Assembly: GCA_000697055.1 (NCBI GenBank)
Contig: JNDT01001753.1
Coordinates: 1 to 21,384 of the forward strand
DNA from: Saksenaea vasiformis B4078
Taxonomy: Eukaryota; Mucoromycota; Mucoromycetes; Mucorales; Saksenaeaceae
Direction: 5' to 3'
Length of the DNA stretch: 21,384 nt
The notes below the pieces were generated by a model. It saw nothing but the letters and a program-made list of their open reading frames with translations, was not told the DNA's origin and ran no database searches. Made by a program: the position numbers and the translations under genes. Shown piece after piece: positions 1 through 11,058 of this stretch. Each line of letters begins with the position of its first letter. Within the stretch, counting starts at the first letter, position 1.

Positions 1-3
1 GGT

Positions 4-528
4 CATTCAGTTGAATGCGACGGAATCGCCATTATAAAACAGTCTAATGTAACGGCGCGATTACATGGCGCTTTCCCTGTGTTTATTCGCAGTACGTTTT
101 TCCTACGGTAAGTAACTTAACCTCTCTTCAGTATTATTTTACTGCCAGTATTAATGATAATTGCATAAAGGTTGATCTATTACTGCGGTCGGATTTTCAT
201 CAAAGCATGGGGAAAAAAAGGTGCCGTTGTCAACATCAAGTGTCGCTTCTCATTACGAAAGGTAACTGTCAGATATGAAGTGCTTTAGCTATGCGTAATA
301 GGAAAACGGATTTGTGCCTGCCGTTTGTTGCGCGTATATTTTGTTCTTCAAACGCTTGTGGCGTTACGTTTTATGCAATTAATTAAGATACCTGTAGATC
401 TGGATCGCTCATTCTCTCATGGATCTGCATCAAATTGGTCATTTATGCGACATGATGGAAAGGTTAGGTGCAGACTTGCATTACGCAAGAAGACAAAAGC
501 TGTTTTCTAGAAGAAAGATGCCTGAAAG
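4..528 (+). repeat. Left arm of 525-bp long inverted repeat
   Basis: Bases 4-528 match the reverse complement of 20860-21384 with no indels and four mismatches (positions 407, 464, 467 and 505), so the outer 400 bp are identical. The outermost 14 bases, CATTCAGTTGAATG, are nearly self-complementary. The arm contains splice-like signals: a frame open from base 1 meets GTAAGT at 108, GTAACT lies at 262, and CTGTAG ends at 397 followed by an open frame to a stop at 545-547. It may therefore carry part of a spliced gene running in from outside the window, but I recognise no product. The arm could be a terminal repeat of a large element, or one of two inverted copies of a dispersed repeat. Confidence 0.95.
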
Positions 529-531
529 CTG

Positions 532-1230
532 GACTGAGGAGACTTAGTTATTGTAACTAGAGGCCTTTATAGCGCCGCTACTAGCTTCAAACGGTCTGAC
601 AAATATCATGAAGAAACCCGCATGGGAATAAATAAATATCCAAGATACAAATAGTTAGAAGCACCTTCAATAAAATGTTTTCTGGATAATACGATAGTTG
701 ATCTGTATGCATACAGCGTTTAATTTGGGAAATGCGGTAGACACTCCTGCAACCGCAACTTTAGTTTCTACGCTTTGCGGCATTACTTTGTGAAGATCTT
801 ATAGATAGAAGCATTTGGGAAATACTCCCTGGAAAGGTGTACAGACTATCTCAAAGTGACAATAACCGCTCAGGCATGCTCCGTTCTGTGGACCTGCCAG
901 GCCCTCCCGATTCAAGGAACTATTTAGGAACGTTCGCTATCAGGCGTTTTTAAATATAACTCCTTGGAAAATTGATCGACACGCTTGTCTTCGTTTCCGT
1001 GAATCAGCCGAGGAAGTAGACATTTACAAGGAGCAACTGTAGTCCTAAAGGCGGAAGGTTCACAGAGAAGTATAGGCTTGTTCAAGTGGAATTCCGACGT
1101 AATTGTTCGTCACCGTCTTTCACTTCTAGATGAAGTCCGCACTTTGAAGTACATATTTCTACGTTCATCCAATGCTATGATTCGCGTGTCATACTTCTCC
1201 ATGTTACGTTTGTGCCATTGGTAGATTCCC
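532..1230. other. Intergenic DNA, nothing recognised
   Basis: I see no coding frame, RNA gene or clear repeat between the left arm and the tandem array. The left arm and its mate stop matching at 528: the left side continues CTGGACTG while the right side runs into a foldback. Confidence 0.5.
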
Positions 1231-1233
1231 GTT

Positions 1234-1525
1234 ATCTAAGGCAAAAGATGTGTCGGAGACGGTATTTTACTGTCTCGTGCAAACGACGTGATAAAGATAG
1301 GGCTCGATTATCCCATGTTAGATATTGGATTCTTTGTCTCATGCAAAAGGCGTGTCAGTGATCGGATTCTTTATTTCATGCAAGGAGTATGTGAGAGGCG
1401 CAATTTGTTTTGCCTCATGCAGAAGGCGGATCGGTCATAGTGTACCATCGTCTCATGCGAAGAGGGTGCCAGGAAGAGGATTTCATTGTCTCATGGAAAA
1501 GACGTGTTGAAGATGCTTCCATACA
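1234..1525 (+). repeat. Degenerate 38-bp tandem repeat, about 8 units
   Basis: Units begin with variants of TCTCATGCAAAAGGCGTG at about 1234, 1273, 1337, 1374, 1413, 1451 and 1489. Spacing is 37-39 bp, with one shortened unit near 1312-1335. Each unit ends in a T-rich segment such as GATTCTTTG. Copies are well diverged, so the array is old. The short frames across it are by-products of the repeat. Confidence 0.75.
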
Positions 1526-1914
1526 ACAGCTGCCATTGAACGAAGCGAGAGTCGTAGCTATTCCTGTAATACAGCATGGGGAAAATCGGTCCATGTAGAC
1601 ATCAACCCACAAGTCTTTGGCCTTTGAAAAGATGCGACTTTATCAATCCATTGTAGGTGTGCCCAAGACTAAAAATGAGGGAATTAGTCCTGTAGGAATT
1701 TCCTGTTTTGAACGCATCCTGACGTGTATCCTAGACTATGATGCGAAATGCGTCAAAGGTGTGTTCAACTGACAGGGTATAGCGAGTACTCGTGTAATCA
1801 ATTAACCAAGATCTATCATGAATCCGTTTTGCATATTCTGAGCCGTTGCATATCAACTTATGTTTTTGGCGATGTTTTGTTCTACATTCCTTTTTTTTTT
1901 TTCGTCATCTTTGA

Positions 1915-2268
1915 TTATCGCCTTATTGATAAAGTTAACAGAAGTTCCGCAAGGTTGTTATCATCCAGCATATGTAGTTTCCTAGGACAACTGTTCCTGC
2001 GGCAGGCACTCCTCATTGTATCGCAAACAAGAGTTCTCTCAAGATCGCGGTAAGCATCAATACGTTGTTTTTGTAAGAAGATCCATCCGTAGTCCGAACT
2101 GATCGCAGGTCTGTAGGCAAATAATACCAGACTATACAATTTACTGGATTTGGAATCAAAGTTTGCGTCAGATAGATATGAGACGTTCAAGCCGAATAAT
2201 TTTTGCACTGGATAGTGATGCGTCTTTGCGCAGGGAAGTAAGTAGTTTTGCGTTAATCCAAGGGACAT
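1915..2268 (-). CDS. Unrecognised 117-codon open frame
   Basis: A continuous ATG-to-stop frame of 117 codons. It has no recognised domain, signal peptide or intron junction. The composition is mixed and protein-like (SSDYGWIFLQKQR, MLDDNNLAELL), but in AT-rich DNA one or two frames of this length are expected by chance in a window this size. A shorter frame on the opposite strand (1748-2053) overlaps it. The neighbourhood is repeat-rich with no host genes. I list it because it is the longest frame between 0.5 and 3 kb; it may equally be noise or a decayed element piece. Confidence 0.2.
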   Translation of the reverse strand: MSLGLTQNYLLPCAKTHHYPVQKLFGLNVSYLSDANFDSKSSKLYSLVLFAYRPAISSDYGWIFLQKQRIDAYRDLERTLVCDTMRSACRRNSCPRKLHMLDDNNLAELLLTLSIRR

Positions 2269-2382
2269 ATCGCGCCTGGATAACCAGAGACTTTCATTGA
2301 GGGACTTCAGTGACGGGTTTCACGGTAACTACATCGGAAGCAGTAAAAATGTCTTATGATAAGGACAAGTTCCACCCAAAAT

Positions 2383-2957
2383 GATCCGTATTTAAAGAGA
2401 TGTATGAATTTCCTTTTTTTCTTTAGCTCTGTCTTCTATGAAAACGTCCTGGTAAGGATGTCAATTCTTCAAAAACGTACATAGGATCATTCATTCTCCA
2501 CGTTTATATTTTGGCCTACAAGACCTCTGATCGAACCACCTTGAACTGAGTGGGCTCCCTCTTGTCAAATTCGTCAAGTGAAATGATATCCATTTGTATG
2601 CGCAGTTGTCAACATTCTTACATCCTCCAAGTCCTCGCCAGGTACTGCATCGTCCACATCTTCTGTAGTGCTTCCCAAAGCTCGGACGCACGGTCATTTG
2701 CCGTTTTCATCGGGCCCACCGGTCCAAGATGCGGCGCCGGCTCCCATTGTTAAGTGGGAATACCCTTCGGGAGTAAGCGAGTTGGCACCAAAATACCTTC
2801 TGTTTACTAACTGTGAATGAATTTTTATGCTGCTCGAATAAATTTTGTCTCCGTCTCAGGACCAAACTGATGTAAGTAGAATATTGTTTTCATCCGTTCC
2901 TTAGCGCAAATCTGGCTGTTGATGGACGTAAAATTTACATAGAGTAGCGTAAAAATC
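2383..2957 (+). repeat. Dispersed repeat, copy A (direct repeat of 9752-10216)
   Basis: Blocks shared in the same order with the second copy include CGTATTTAAAG...ATGAAT (about 2387), GTGGGAATACC(C)TTCGGG with GTAAG (about 2755), GAATTTTTATGCTG (about 2819) and TTTACATAGA..AGC.TAAAAAT (about 2934-2956). The last 136 bp contain their own inverted repeat: 2821-2846 pairs with 2930-2956. Divergence is substantial. The unit carries no coding frame and looks like a non-autonomous element. Confidence 0.7.
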
Positions 2958-3039
2958 CGGTTAAAATTGAATTTTTTATTGCTTGTTAAGACTGTGAACG
3001 CTGCGCCTAATGGCATTTTCGCTCTAGCCCAGTCGCGGG

Positions 3040-3270
3040 GAAAAGACAAAAAGTAGAATACGAGGAAAAAAGCCCTTGCTAGCGGAAGGGAAAAAAAGGA
3101 CAAAAAAAGAGAAAAAGAAAATCGATAGTCGAGAAGAACAGAAGGGGAAGAGAAAAGAGAGGGATGGGGGAAAATGGGTCAAAGTCAAGAGGTAGGGGTA
3201 GGTGGGCCCAGGGGTAGGTGGGCCCGAGAGCCGGAGAAGAAAGTCGTTGGAAGGGGTAGGCGTGTAAGGT
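3040..3270 (+). repeat. Purine-rich tract with G-rich 16-bp duplication
   Basis: The + strand is dominated by A and G for over 200 bases. It ends in a tandem duplication of AGGGGTAGGTGGGCCC at about 3193-3224, whose runs of three and four G could form a G-quadruplex. The opposite strand is a polypyrimidine tract lying just downstream of the LINE remnant in that element's direction, so it may be part of the element's 3' region. Confidence 0.6.
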
Positions 3271-3284
3271 GGGTCAGGAAGGAA

Positions 3285-3745
3285 CGAGTGAGGCTCATGG
3301 GTAAGAGAACCGATTTGCAGAAGGATGTCACAAAGCACTGGCCAGGTTTGTCGCCAATAGCGAATGTGTCTAGGTCGCCGAGGCGGGGAAGAGGGTAGAT
3401 TGTTCAACACAAAGGATACCGGGTCAAGAATAACCGATGGGGTGTTCAGACGTTGGTGTGCTGCTAGGCATTGTATTGCATGGTGACCGGTAAGGTTCGT
3501 ATTGGTGGAGCAGTTGCGACATATCCAAGGCTTTCCACTGGGGCATCCAACTTAGTCTCCAGCGGACACAGCGGCTTCGTACGTTTTTACTCATCGGGAT
3601 GTAGAGGATGGGGTCCGTTCCTATCTGGGGCGGCATGCAGAAAGCAACACAGCGCCGGGGCCAGTGCAGAGGGCGAGCAGATGTTCCTGTCGAAAGAGAC
3701 GGATCTCTTTTCGGAAGACGGCAAGGGTAACGGCCGAAGTAGAGT
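3285..3745 (-). pseudogene. Frameshifted remnant of a LINE-type retroelement, C-terminal domain
   Basis: The minus strand encodes one protein-like path that changes frame several times. In order it reads EIRLFRQEHLLALC and GAVLLSACRP, then after a frame change IGTDPILYIP and RCVRWRLSW, then after another change a CRNC...HHAIQC segment (C-x2-C ... H-x4-C) and AHQRL, DPVSFVLNNLP, YWRQTWPVLCDIL and LTHE. This order (RWRL motif, zinc-knuckle-like CCHC, DP.SF.LN.LP, W..WP.L..IL) is what I recall for the tail of non-LTR retroelement polymerases in Mucorales; that is pattern memory, not a search. The reverse-transcriptase core is absent. The two long minus-strand frames here (3424-3789 and 3024-3410) are only pieces of this path. 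Confidence 0.6.
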
Positions 3746-4409
3746 AAAAATCCATTCAATAAATAGTATGGTCCACATCCCATTAACACAAACTGACGCT
3801 TTATTTCATGACAACCAGTAAAGCTACCATTCCTATAGATATCCGTAACAACTTTCTTATGCTTACATGTTCAAATAACCGTTTATTCCAAACCTTATAT
3901 GTTGATCTGGCTTTTTAGTCGACTGCACTTTGGATATGCGCACGTAATGCTGACTAGGAAGATATTCCGGTCTCTCTCGCTTACCATTCCGGCACCAGTT
4001 TTTGCAATGGAAGGCTTGTCAGCGGTGCAGACTGCCTCGCACGAGTTCCACCTACAGTGCCTGGCGTTAGGCCAAGAGTACAAAGCGCCCCTTCTAACAA
4101 TCTACGGCGATAAGGCATGGTTTAAATCTTGAGTCTAGTTTTCCAAACGAGATCCTCCGCTTTATTTCTCTCAAGCAGACCGGTGATTACCTTTGATCTA
4201 CGCAATTTTTAGCAGGCTCCCCTACAACTTCCACTGTCGACTCCATCATAGATTAGCCTGGTCTTCTTGCTGTTCTGCTGTGCACCGCTCCTAGTGACGT
4301 GCAATGCAAACAAAATTCGGAGCTTCAAGCTCCTACACAAAAGAAAATCCGCGTAAAAACTCACAACGCTCCTTTTGCCAAGTCTCTCCATACAAAAGAA
4401 AAAGATAGG
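3746..4409. other. Spacer upstream of the E2 gene
   Basis: Overlapping short frames on both strands (3895-4132) show no motif I recognise. The last 100 bases form the presumed promoter and leader of the E2 gene, with an A-rich leader immediately before its ATG. No other feature is supported. Confidence 0.4.
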
Positions 4410-5271
<862 letters not shown>

Positions 5272-5822
5272 TGACATTGTGTGTTATATTTACGATTCTT
5301 TTTATTTAGTGTGATGACCTGGATGTGGAGACAGATACGGGGAAATGTGATAAAGGAAGCGAAAGAGAAATGAGCAGAAGGACATCATCGTTTAGAGAGG
5401 AATCACTATCGGCATTCGTTTGCTTATTATGTTTGGTATATTAAAGAACCACGCTCTCTTTCGCTTATTGATACTGTCTGTGCGCGTACATGTTGTTTTA
5501 TTTGTTACAAGTTTGGTTGCTTTTACATTTTTCGACATACCATTTGGCCAGGATATAAAGACGAGTAAATTAGACGAGCATGTTAACAATGTCCATCTGA
5601 AAAGGTCTTGTGAATTCCGCCTAGTACCTGATTGAGTATGCTAGCCTGTGTACTCTTTTTTTCTTTTTTCATTTGAACATTTGTTTACAAGGTGCAACGC
5701 CTCCGTGAATGATATGTTCAAAACATGTCACAACACAAAACAGGTGTAAAGGAATGTACAGGAGGAAGAAGGAAGAGGAAGAGAGAAAGTAGCAATGCTG
5801 TGTCCGTAAATTGTGTAAGTAT
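5272..5822. other. Convergent 3' regions of the E2 and NmrA-like genes
   Basis: This stretch separates two converging genes and should hold both 3' untranslated regions and terminators. A 71-codon frame at 5420-5635 has no recognisable motif. A T-rich run (5656-5670) and an AG-rich run (5760-5790) are the only low-complexity features. No gene is supported. Confidence 0.4.
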
Positions 5823-6925
5823 TTATACTCTTGGTTTGAAGCTATTGGCGTTCTCTTGAAAGAATTTACGAATTGGTCGTGGAGGAAGTGAAGTGATCAA
5901 ACTGGCATGGGGAACACAGATACTGCTGGAGGTTTTGGCAACCCAATCAAAGTAATCTAGGTATGTCTGAATTTGTGTAGCTACAGCTCAAACAATGAGT
6001 CTATTTCTCTCTGTACGATCACTTTTTTACCTGAGGGAGCACCAAACGCCTTTGACCGATACCCATACTCTTCCAGCGTATCACGATAGATTTGAGCGTT
6101 CTCCTGTTTCATACGTGCGTCGAACCAGATATCTTTGCGCAAATCCTGGAGATAATAGCCCAAATCCATGGCTCGAATATATTTGTATTCAAGTTTCTTA
6201 TAACCTGTTGCTTTGGTCAGGAGGTCGACCAGTTGTTTTCCAGTGACTGATTGGGGTCCTGTAAGTGTGTAAACCTGATCAACATGGTAATCGTCCAGGG
6301 CACGCAGAGTTTTCGATGATGGATCCAAAACAAGCTCTTCGATTACTTTGCACACGTCTGTGATATCGATCGGACATATCTCGGCATTATCAGGTATAGG
6401 CATGGGCCATTGTTTATGCTTTTCGACGTAGGGTGCCCAGAGATGAAACTGTTGGTGAATCCAGTCGGGCCTTCCATAGAGTAATGAGGGTCCGAAATCT
6501 TCTAGTTCCATTTCTTACCTAAGGATTGTCCATTGCAAATCCGAATTAATGACACATTCTTCAATTAGAGCATATTGATGAAGAGTCTCGTGTGAACTGG
6601 AGACGGCCCCAACATGGGAGATGCAAGTGATCGATTGAACTCCGGACTTGGCGGCCATAAGACATAAATGTTCGGCGTAGAGGACACGGTCTTTTTCATA
6701 GCCTACAGCAAGAATAAGGTGGTCGATGCCTCGCATTGCTGTTGATAGCTGGTTTGGGTGAGTGTAATCGATTTGATGTACGTCAATGCCTTTCTTTGCA
6801 AAGTTCAAGCATGTTGCTTTATTCTGACATAACAAACGAAGCTGAGGACGAAGATGTTCGTACCGAGCTAGATGAGAAGCAATAGCGTAACCCATGTAAT
6901 GATCGGCGCTGCTGATTAAAAGCAT
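5823..6925 (-). CDS. NmrA-like NAD(P)-binding protein, three exons
   Basis: NmrA-like proteins are atypical short-chain dehydrogenase-fold proteins; some sense the NAD(P) state and regulate transcription factors, others are reductases. Which applies here cannot be told. Exons are complement 6519-6925, 6031-6470 and 5823-5956, giving 326 residues. The start MLLISSADHYMGYAIASHLA gives the first Rossmann strand, with its first glycine replaced by serine. WTILRPDW at 132-139 is the characteristic NmrA segment, followed by the ID..DV pair near 170-175 and VYTLTGPQSVTG. The 48-nt first intron is a multiple of three and holds an in-frame TAA; removing it joins WTILR to PDW. The second intron (74 nt, GTAAAA...CTAG) replaces an unlikely ending with RPIRKFFQENANSFKPRV. 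Exon 3 is frame-supported but less certain than exons 1 and 2. Confidence 0.85.
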
Positions 6926-6929
6926 GTCG

Positions 6930-7560
6930 GCTTTTTGTAGAGTCTGCTGCTTGGTTTGGGAGGGAGAGATGGGAAAGGTAAATAGAATCTGAAATTATAT
7001 TGCAATAGAGTCGAACTGGTATTTATTGATTTGATGGTTTGTATGTCGTCTACATCCAAACATAGTGCTCACCCCCAAAAAGTCGGATTTCTTTAAACCC
7101 CCAATATAATACACGTGCCAGTTTAGTTGCTGGTTCAGCTGCTCAAAAATCTTGGGAATCATTACAATGCTTCATCTTTCCCATCCCAAATTGCTAATAT
7201 TGTTTTGCTGGTTAGGTCAAACTACTGCGCTTAATCTGCGCGCTGCAATGGATCGTGACTATTTCCTTCCCAACCAGGCGTTTGATTTATTTATTTTCTT
7301 TTTGTATTTCTGTCTGGAACAAGATAAAGGAGAAGTACACCCGGAAGGAGGGGAACTACTACTTCGGTCCGGCCTTCTAATCTCGTGGATATCGGCATGA
7401 ACATTGATGCCACTTAAGCTATCGACTTCTTTTCCTAAATCAGCGATGGAAATATCTGTGCGCACGAAACAAGGGAAAGAGAAATAAATAGCAGCTGATC
7501 TTACCCAAACGATTGGATAGTGTAACCAAACTACACTCTTATCCGCGCGAAGCGCGTTGT
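6930..7560 (-). other. Possible small spliced gene upstream of the NmrA-like gene
   Basis: Two minus-strand segments look coding but were not joined into a gene. The upstream one reads SLVTLSNRL, has a good donor (TTTGG|GTAAGA, intron about 7464-7510 ending GCACAG) and continues in frame as DISIADLGKEVDSLSGIN and a serine-rich stretch. The other (about 6975-7147) reads KIFEQLNQQLNWHVYYIGG and ends at a GTGAGC donor-like site. I recognise no family and cannot find a convincing start codon or the connecting junctions. It may be a small gene of the host, or noise. The plus-strand frame 7152-7400 has no ATG at its start and was not preferred. Confidence 0.25.
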
Positions 7561-8856
7561 TTGATGTGTCAAACGACGTTTATTTGCTTAATGAAGTGAA
7601 CTAATTTTTCGGAAAAGCCCTCATACAGCCTGGTTGCTTTCATGATTCTAATTTTACCATCTTTTTTTCTTTTCTACTTTGATTAGTCCGCAACTACTAT
7701 TGCACCGCACTGATTGACTACTCGCAAAAAGCTACGGCATAAGGATAGAGCATATAATTCATATCATTAAAACCATAAATATACGATGAATAAATGAGTC
7801 ACATATCCTAATCTATTTTACCTTTTACGGCAAAGTTTCACCGAACAGAGTTTATGGCCACGGACTTCCTATCTTTTTCACCCTAAAACTGAATCTGGTA
7901 ATCTGATGCGACGTTTGGTCATGTAAACCAGAAGACGCGCGCTGCATGGGTACAGATCCCTGCATTATATCAACCCTTTAGATTATGTCGTAATCATATT
8001 TTTTTTTTCAAAGTTATACCGAAGGCATCAGCATTATTTTGGATTTACTTTAAGCACCTTTTTGTTTGGATGTATTATGCCGCCGTTGCATCACCTTCCC
8101 GGAAAGAAGATATAAAAAGGGAAGACTTGGCAGGTTCTATGGCCGTTGCCAAATATGTCTTAGAATCGATCGGCAAAAGTTGTGTTCCCAGGCTGTCAGG
8201 TCATCATGATCACAATTAATTGCGATAGTCGCCTACGTCCATGTTCATTGTGCATACAGCTGTGTGGACACAGGTTTTGTCGCTGGATCTAATTTTTTTA
8301 CGTTAGGAAGGGGCACTAAGAATGAATTAAGTTTTTTATTAATTTGCCAGTTATGTCATTACATGATATTATACTTACATGTAGTTGCTTCTCAATTGAC
8401 ACAGTGTTGATCTGAAGAGCATAGTAACTAATGCATAGTTCTATGTTCTAATGTGTGTTTACAGTTACTTACGCCGCTATTGGACCGAAGTAGGACAAAA
8501 AGTCAGGGTCTCCGAAGCGGCTTAGTGCTCATGTTATGCTCTGCAAGGAACGAAAGCAGTACAACGTAGCGTCGGCTTTGTTTTCAACCACAACAGTACC
8601 ATGGATTGCGTTCGACGTGCAGATATATACTCATTTACTTTTCTGGTCGACATAGAAAGTGCTCAAAACCAATAGCTTTTCAGAACAGAGGCCATGCGGG
8701 CTGAAATCAGACATAGTACATGTGCGATTCCGTATAACAGAACACTTCATTACTTGACATAGAAAAACAAAAGAAGACAAAGCTGGATGGCTACAAAGAA
8801 TGTACCTCTTTCTCCTTTAAATAATGATCACGTCTAATTAATCAGTAGTGTAATTC
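7561..8856. other. 1.3 kb with no recognisable gene
   Basis: AT-rich DNA without a frame, RNA gene or repeat that I can support. A TATA-like ATATAAAAAGGG at about 8109 precedes a 26-codon frame starting at 8139, which is too short and unfamiliar to call. Confidence 0.45.
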
Positions 8857-9464
8857 ATTTCATTGAGAAACAAAGGAGCTAACACATCCACTGAGTCTAC
8901 GTCATGTTGGCAAGCGCCGGTAAATGCATTTTGGCCGATTGGAGGCACTTGGATGCACAGGACGTCGCGTTACTAGCATAACTATCTAGATCACAATTGG
9001 AGAAATGGTTCCCTGGACATCCCGCTTTCTATTGGCGTCGGCACATCTAGAACAAAGTACCTAGAAAAATATCTAGAGACGATCACTCAATAAACCCTAA
9101 TTGAAGAGAACCAAGTTTATTGTCAACAACTAGGAATGGTGGAGGATCAGAAACCGCAGATGGGAGGTAATTTAAGCGAATCCATCATTGCAGGCACCCA
9201 TGTGAGCGGTATGTACATTGCAATTCCTAGATCTTCCCAATGTCATGTATGATTTGGCACAGAATCGGTTGTGAGTAGTAGCACCAATAGACTTATCAGG
9301 AAAGTTGTCAAAGAATTTGATAACAATCTACAAAGCAAGTTTACGTCAGGTGTGTGAAATTGCTGTAGTTATATCATCGCTTTAGAGATCACGCTTTACT
9401 GCTACCAGAGGGATCACTTCTTCAAAACATACGCTAATAGATCCAGTTGCATGGAGCCATGAAA
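8857..9464 (+). pseudogene. Decayed reading frame with four internal stops
   Basis: One reading frame from about 8857 to the stop at 9462-9464 stays open for roughly 200 codons apart from stops at 8974, 9091, 9250 and 9355; by base composition about a dozen stops would be expected. Segments between stops look protein-like, for example DHNWRNGSLDIPLSIGVG, SRTKYLEKYLETITQ, EENQVYCQQLGMVEDQKP, AGTHVSGMYIAIPRSSQ and TNRLIRKVVKEFDNNLQS. I recognise no family. It could be an old mobile-element gene or a host pseudogene. The evidence is statistical and weak because several frames were inspected. Confidence 0.3.
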
Positions 9465-9751
9465 AATATATGAACATATCATGTTTGGTGGTATCTAATT
9501 CACAAGCGTTACCCTCAGACTTTCACTGATGGAATCGCCGCCACATTTCTTTAAAAAAATGAAAATATGTCGATTTGGAGCGCATGTTTACGTCATCCAA
9601 ATATTACTTTGCGTCGACACTGCCTCAATCCTGCGGTGAGGAGCAGTGTATTTTTGCGCAGAGAATCAGGTACCTTTACTTCTAAAACCAAAGGTGTATT
9701 GCACTGGACCATTGTAGTAGGTTCCGCAACGAACTAATGGGAACGCGTAGA

Positions 9752-10216
9752 GTGACCGTATTTAAAGGGACGCATGAATCTTTTTTTTTTCTTTGGGTCC
9801 GTTTCCCACATGAAACGGTCCCGGTACGTACTTGAGTTGACTATACACACGAAAATTCATGACTTTTGATCGATTGTTTAGACCTTTGGTCGTTAAACCA
9901 TGAAATTGGCCGCCCCATTGAAGCCACCAACCTCCTCTCCCACCCCACCCCACCGAAATGGTGTGGGGTGCGGCACCCGCAAATTGTGTGGGAATACCTT
10001 CGGGGTAAGTAAAATGAGTACTATTCCATTTACTAATCCTGAACGAATTTTTATGCTGTCTATATAAATTTCGCGTCCATCGAGGGGCCATGTTCATGTA
10101 AGTAGTGTATGAATTTGTTGCCAACTTATGTATTAACGAACGCATACTTGATTCTTTTCTTAGCGTAAAAGTGGCACCTCATGAGCGCAAAGTTTACATA
10201 GATGAGCATAAAAATT
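9752..10216 (+). repeat. Dispersed repeat, copy B (direct repeat of 2383-2957)
   Basis: Shares with copy A, in order, CGTATTTAAAG...CATGAAT plus a T-run, AGACCT.TG.TCG, GTGGGAATACCTTCGGGGTAAG, GAA.GAATTTTTATGCTG and TTTACATAGATGAGCATAAAAAT. The 3' part (10047-10215) again forms an inverted repeat. The 127-codon minus-strand frame across it is explained by the repeat. A short related block (TTCGGGAGTAAGATGG) recurs at about 10838. Confidence 0.7.
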
Positions 10217-11058
10217 TGTTCAATAAACAGTATGTGGATTAGTAATTTGCTCGCTACAAGCGCCATATAAGCAGCTGTCATCAAATATTTGTCATGCATA
10301 CATATTGTTCCCAATAAGAAGAATCAAGTAGAACTATTGGTCCCCTAAAAGCGAAAAAACTTTCCAGGAGGATAGAAAATACTTTGTTCAAAATCAGAAT
10401 GTTGCGACGGAAGACGACATATATGCAGTATGTGAAATTGGTCCTTCGTCAAACAGTAGCTATTCAGTTGGTGTAAGCGTCTGTAGAGGTAGTCACCTCT
10501 GGTATCCTGGATAATCCATATCCATTTATGCCGGCAATTTAATCCCACGTATTCATGGGCGCCATGCGCCCTGCCTAGACTTATGGAGCAGGCGAGTGCC
10601 GAGCCATAAGAGGGTTCCGCTTGTGTGCAATAACTGCAGAGAATCCTTACTGACACAACGGCCACGAATTACTAAGGATTAGAAGCGAGGTTAACTCAAT
10701 ATATCAACTCACTATATCATCATATAACTGCAGTTTAGAAGGGCAACGACATAGATTGAAATGACTGAGGATTGGGAAAAGATAAAAAAGGCAAGGATGC
10801 AATTATCGGGATTATTGCAAAAGGGAAGCTCCCTTTCGGGAGTAAGATGGAAAACTGCACACTGCTGAGCCGGTCCAGAACAGAGGTCATGAAATTTAAA
10901 CGAGAGATGAGAAAATAATCTTAGTGCGTGCGGGGAGTAGACCTAGCGGCCATGCAATGAACAACAAGCAGAAAGGACATAACCTTTCCATTATTAATAG
11001 GATTTTCAGAAACCTACCGCAAATGCAATGGACGGTTAATTGTACAAAGATATTTCAT
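10217..11058. other. Repeat-flanking DNA, nothing firm
   Basis: A 106-codon minus-strand frame (10345-10665) has a poor start context, no motif and no splice support, and lies beside dispersed repeat copy B. No RNA gene or regulatory site is visible. Confidence 0.4.

Noticed and set aside
325..510. 61-residue ORF repeated in both arms
   Set aside because: It starts at TTG, has no ATG start context, and a different frame in the same region is better supported by splice-like signals.
3024..3410. 128-residue proline-rich protein on the minus strand
   Set aside because: Its first ~35 residues belong to the LINE tail and the rest translates the polypyrimidine strand.
5981..6511. NmrA ORF read as two separate genes ending at 5981
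   Set aside because: A 48-nt intron restores WTILR-PDW continuity, and a CAG|GTAAAA donor leads to a more convincing C-terminus.
9762..10145. 127-residue minus-strand ORF
   Set aside because: It is the translation of dispersed repeat copy B, with low-complexity stretches and no counterpart frame in copy A.
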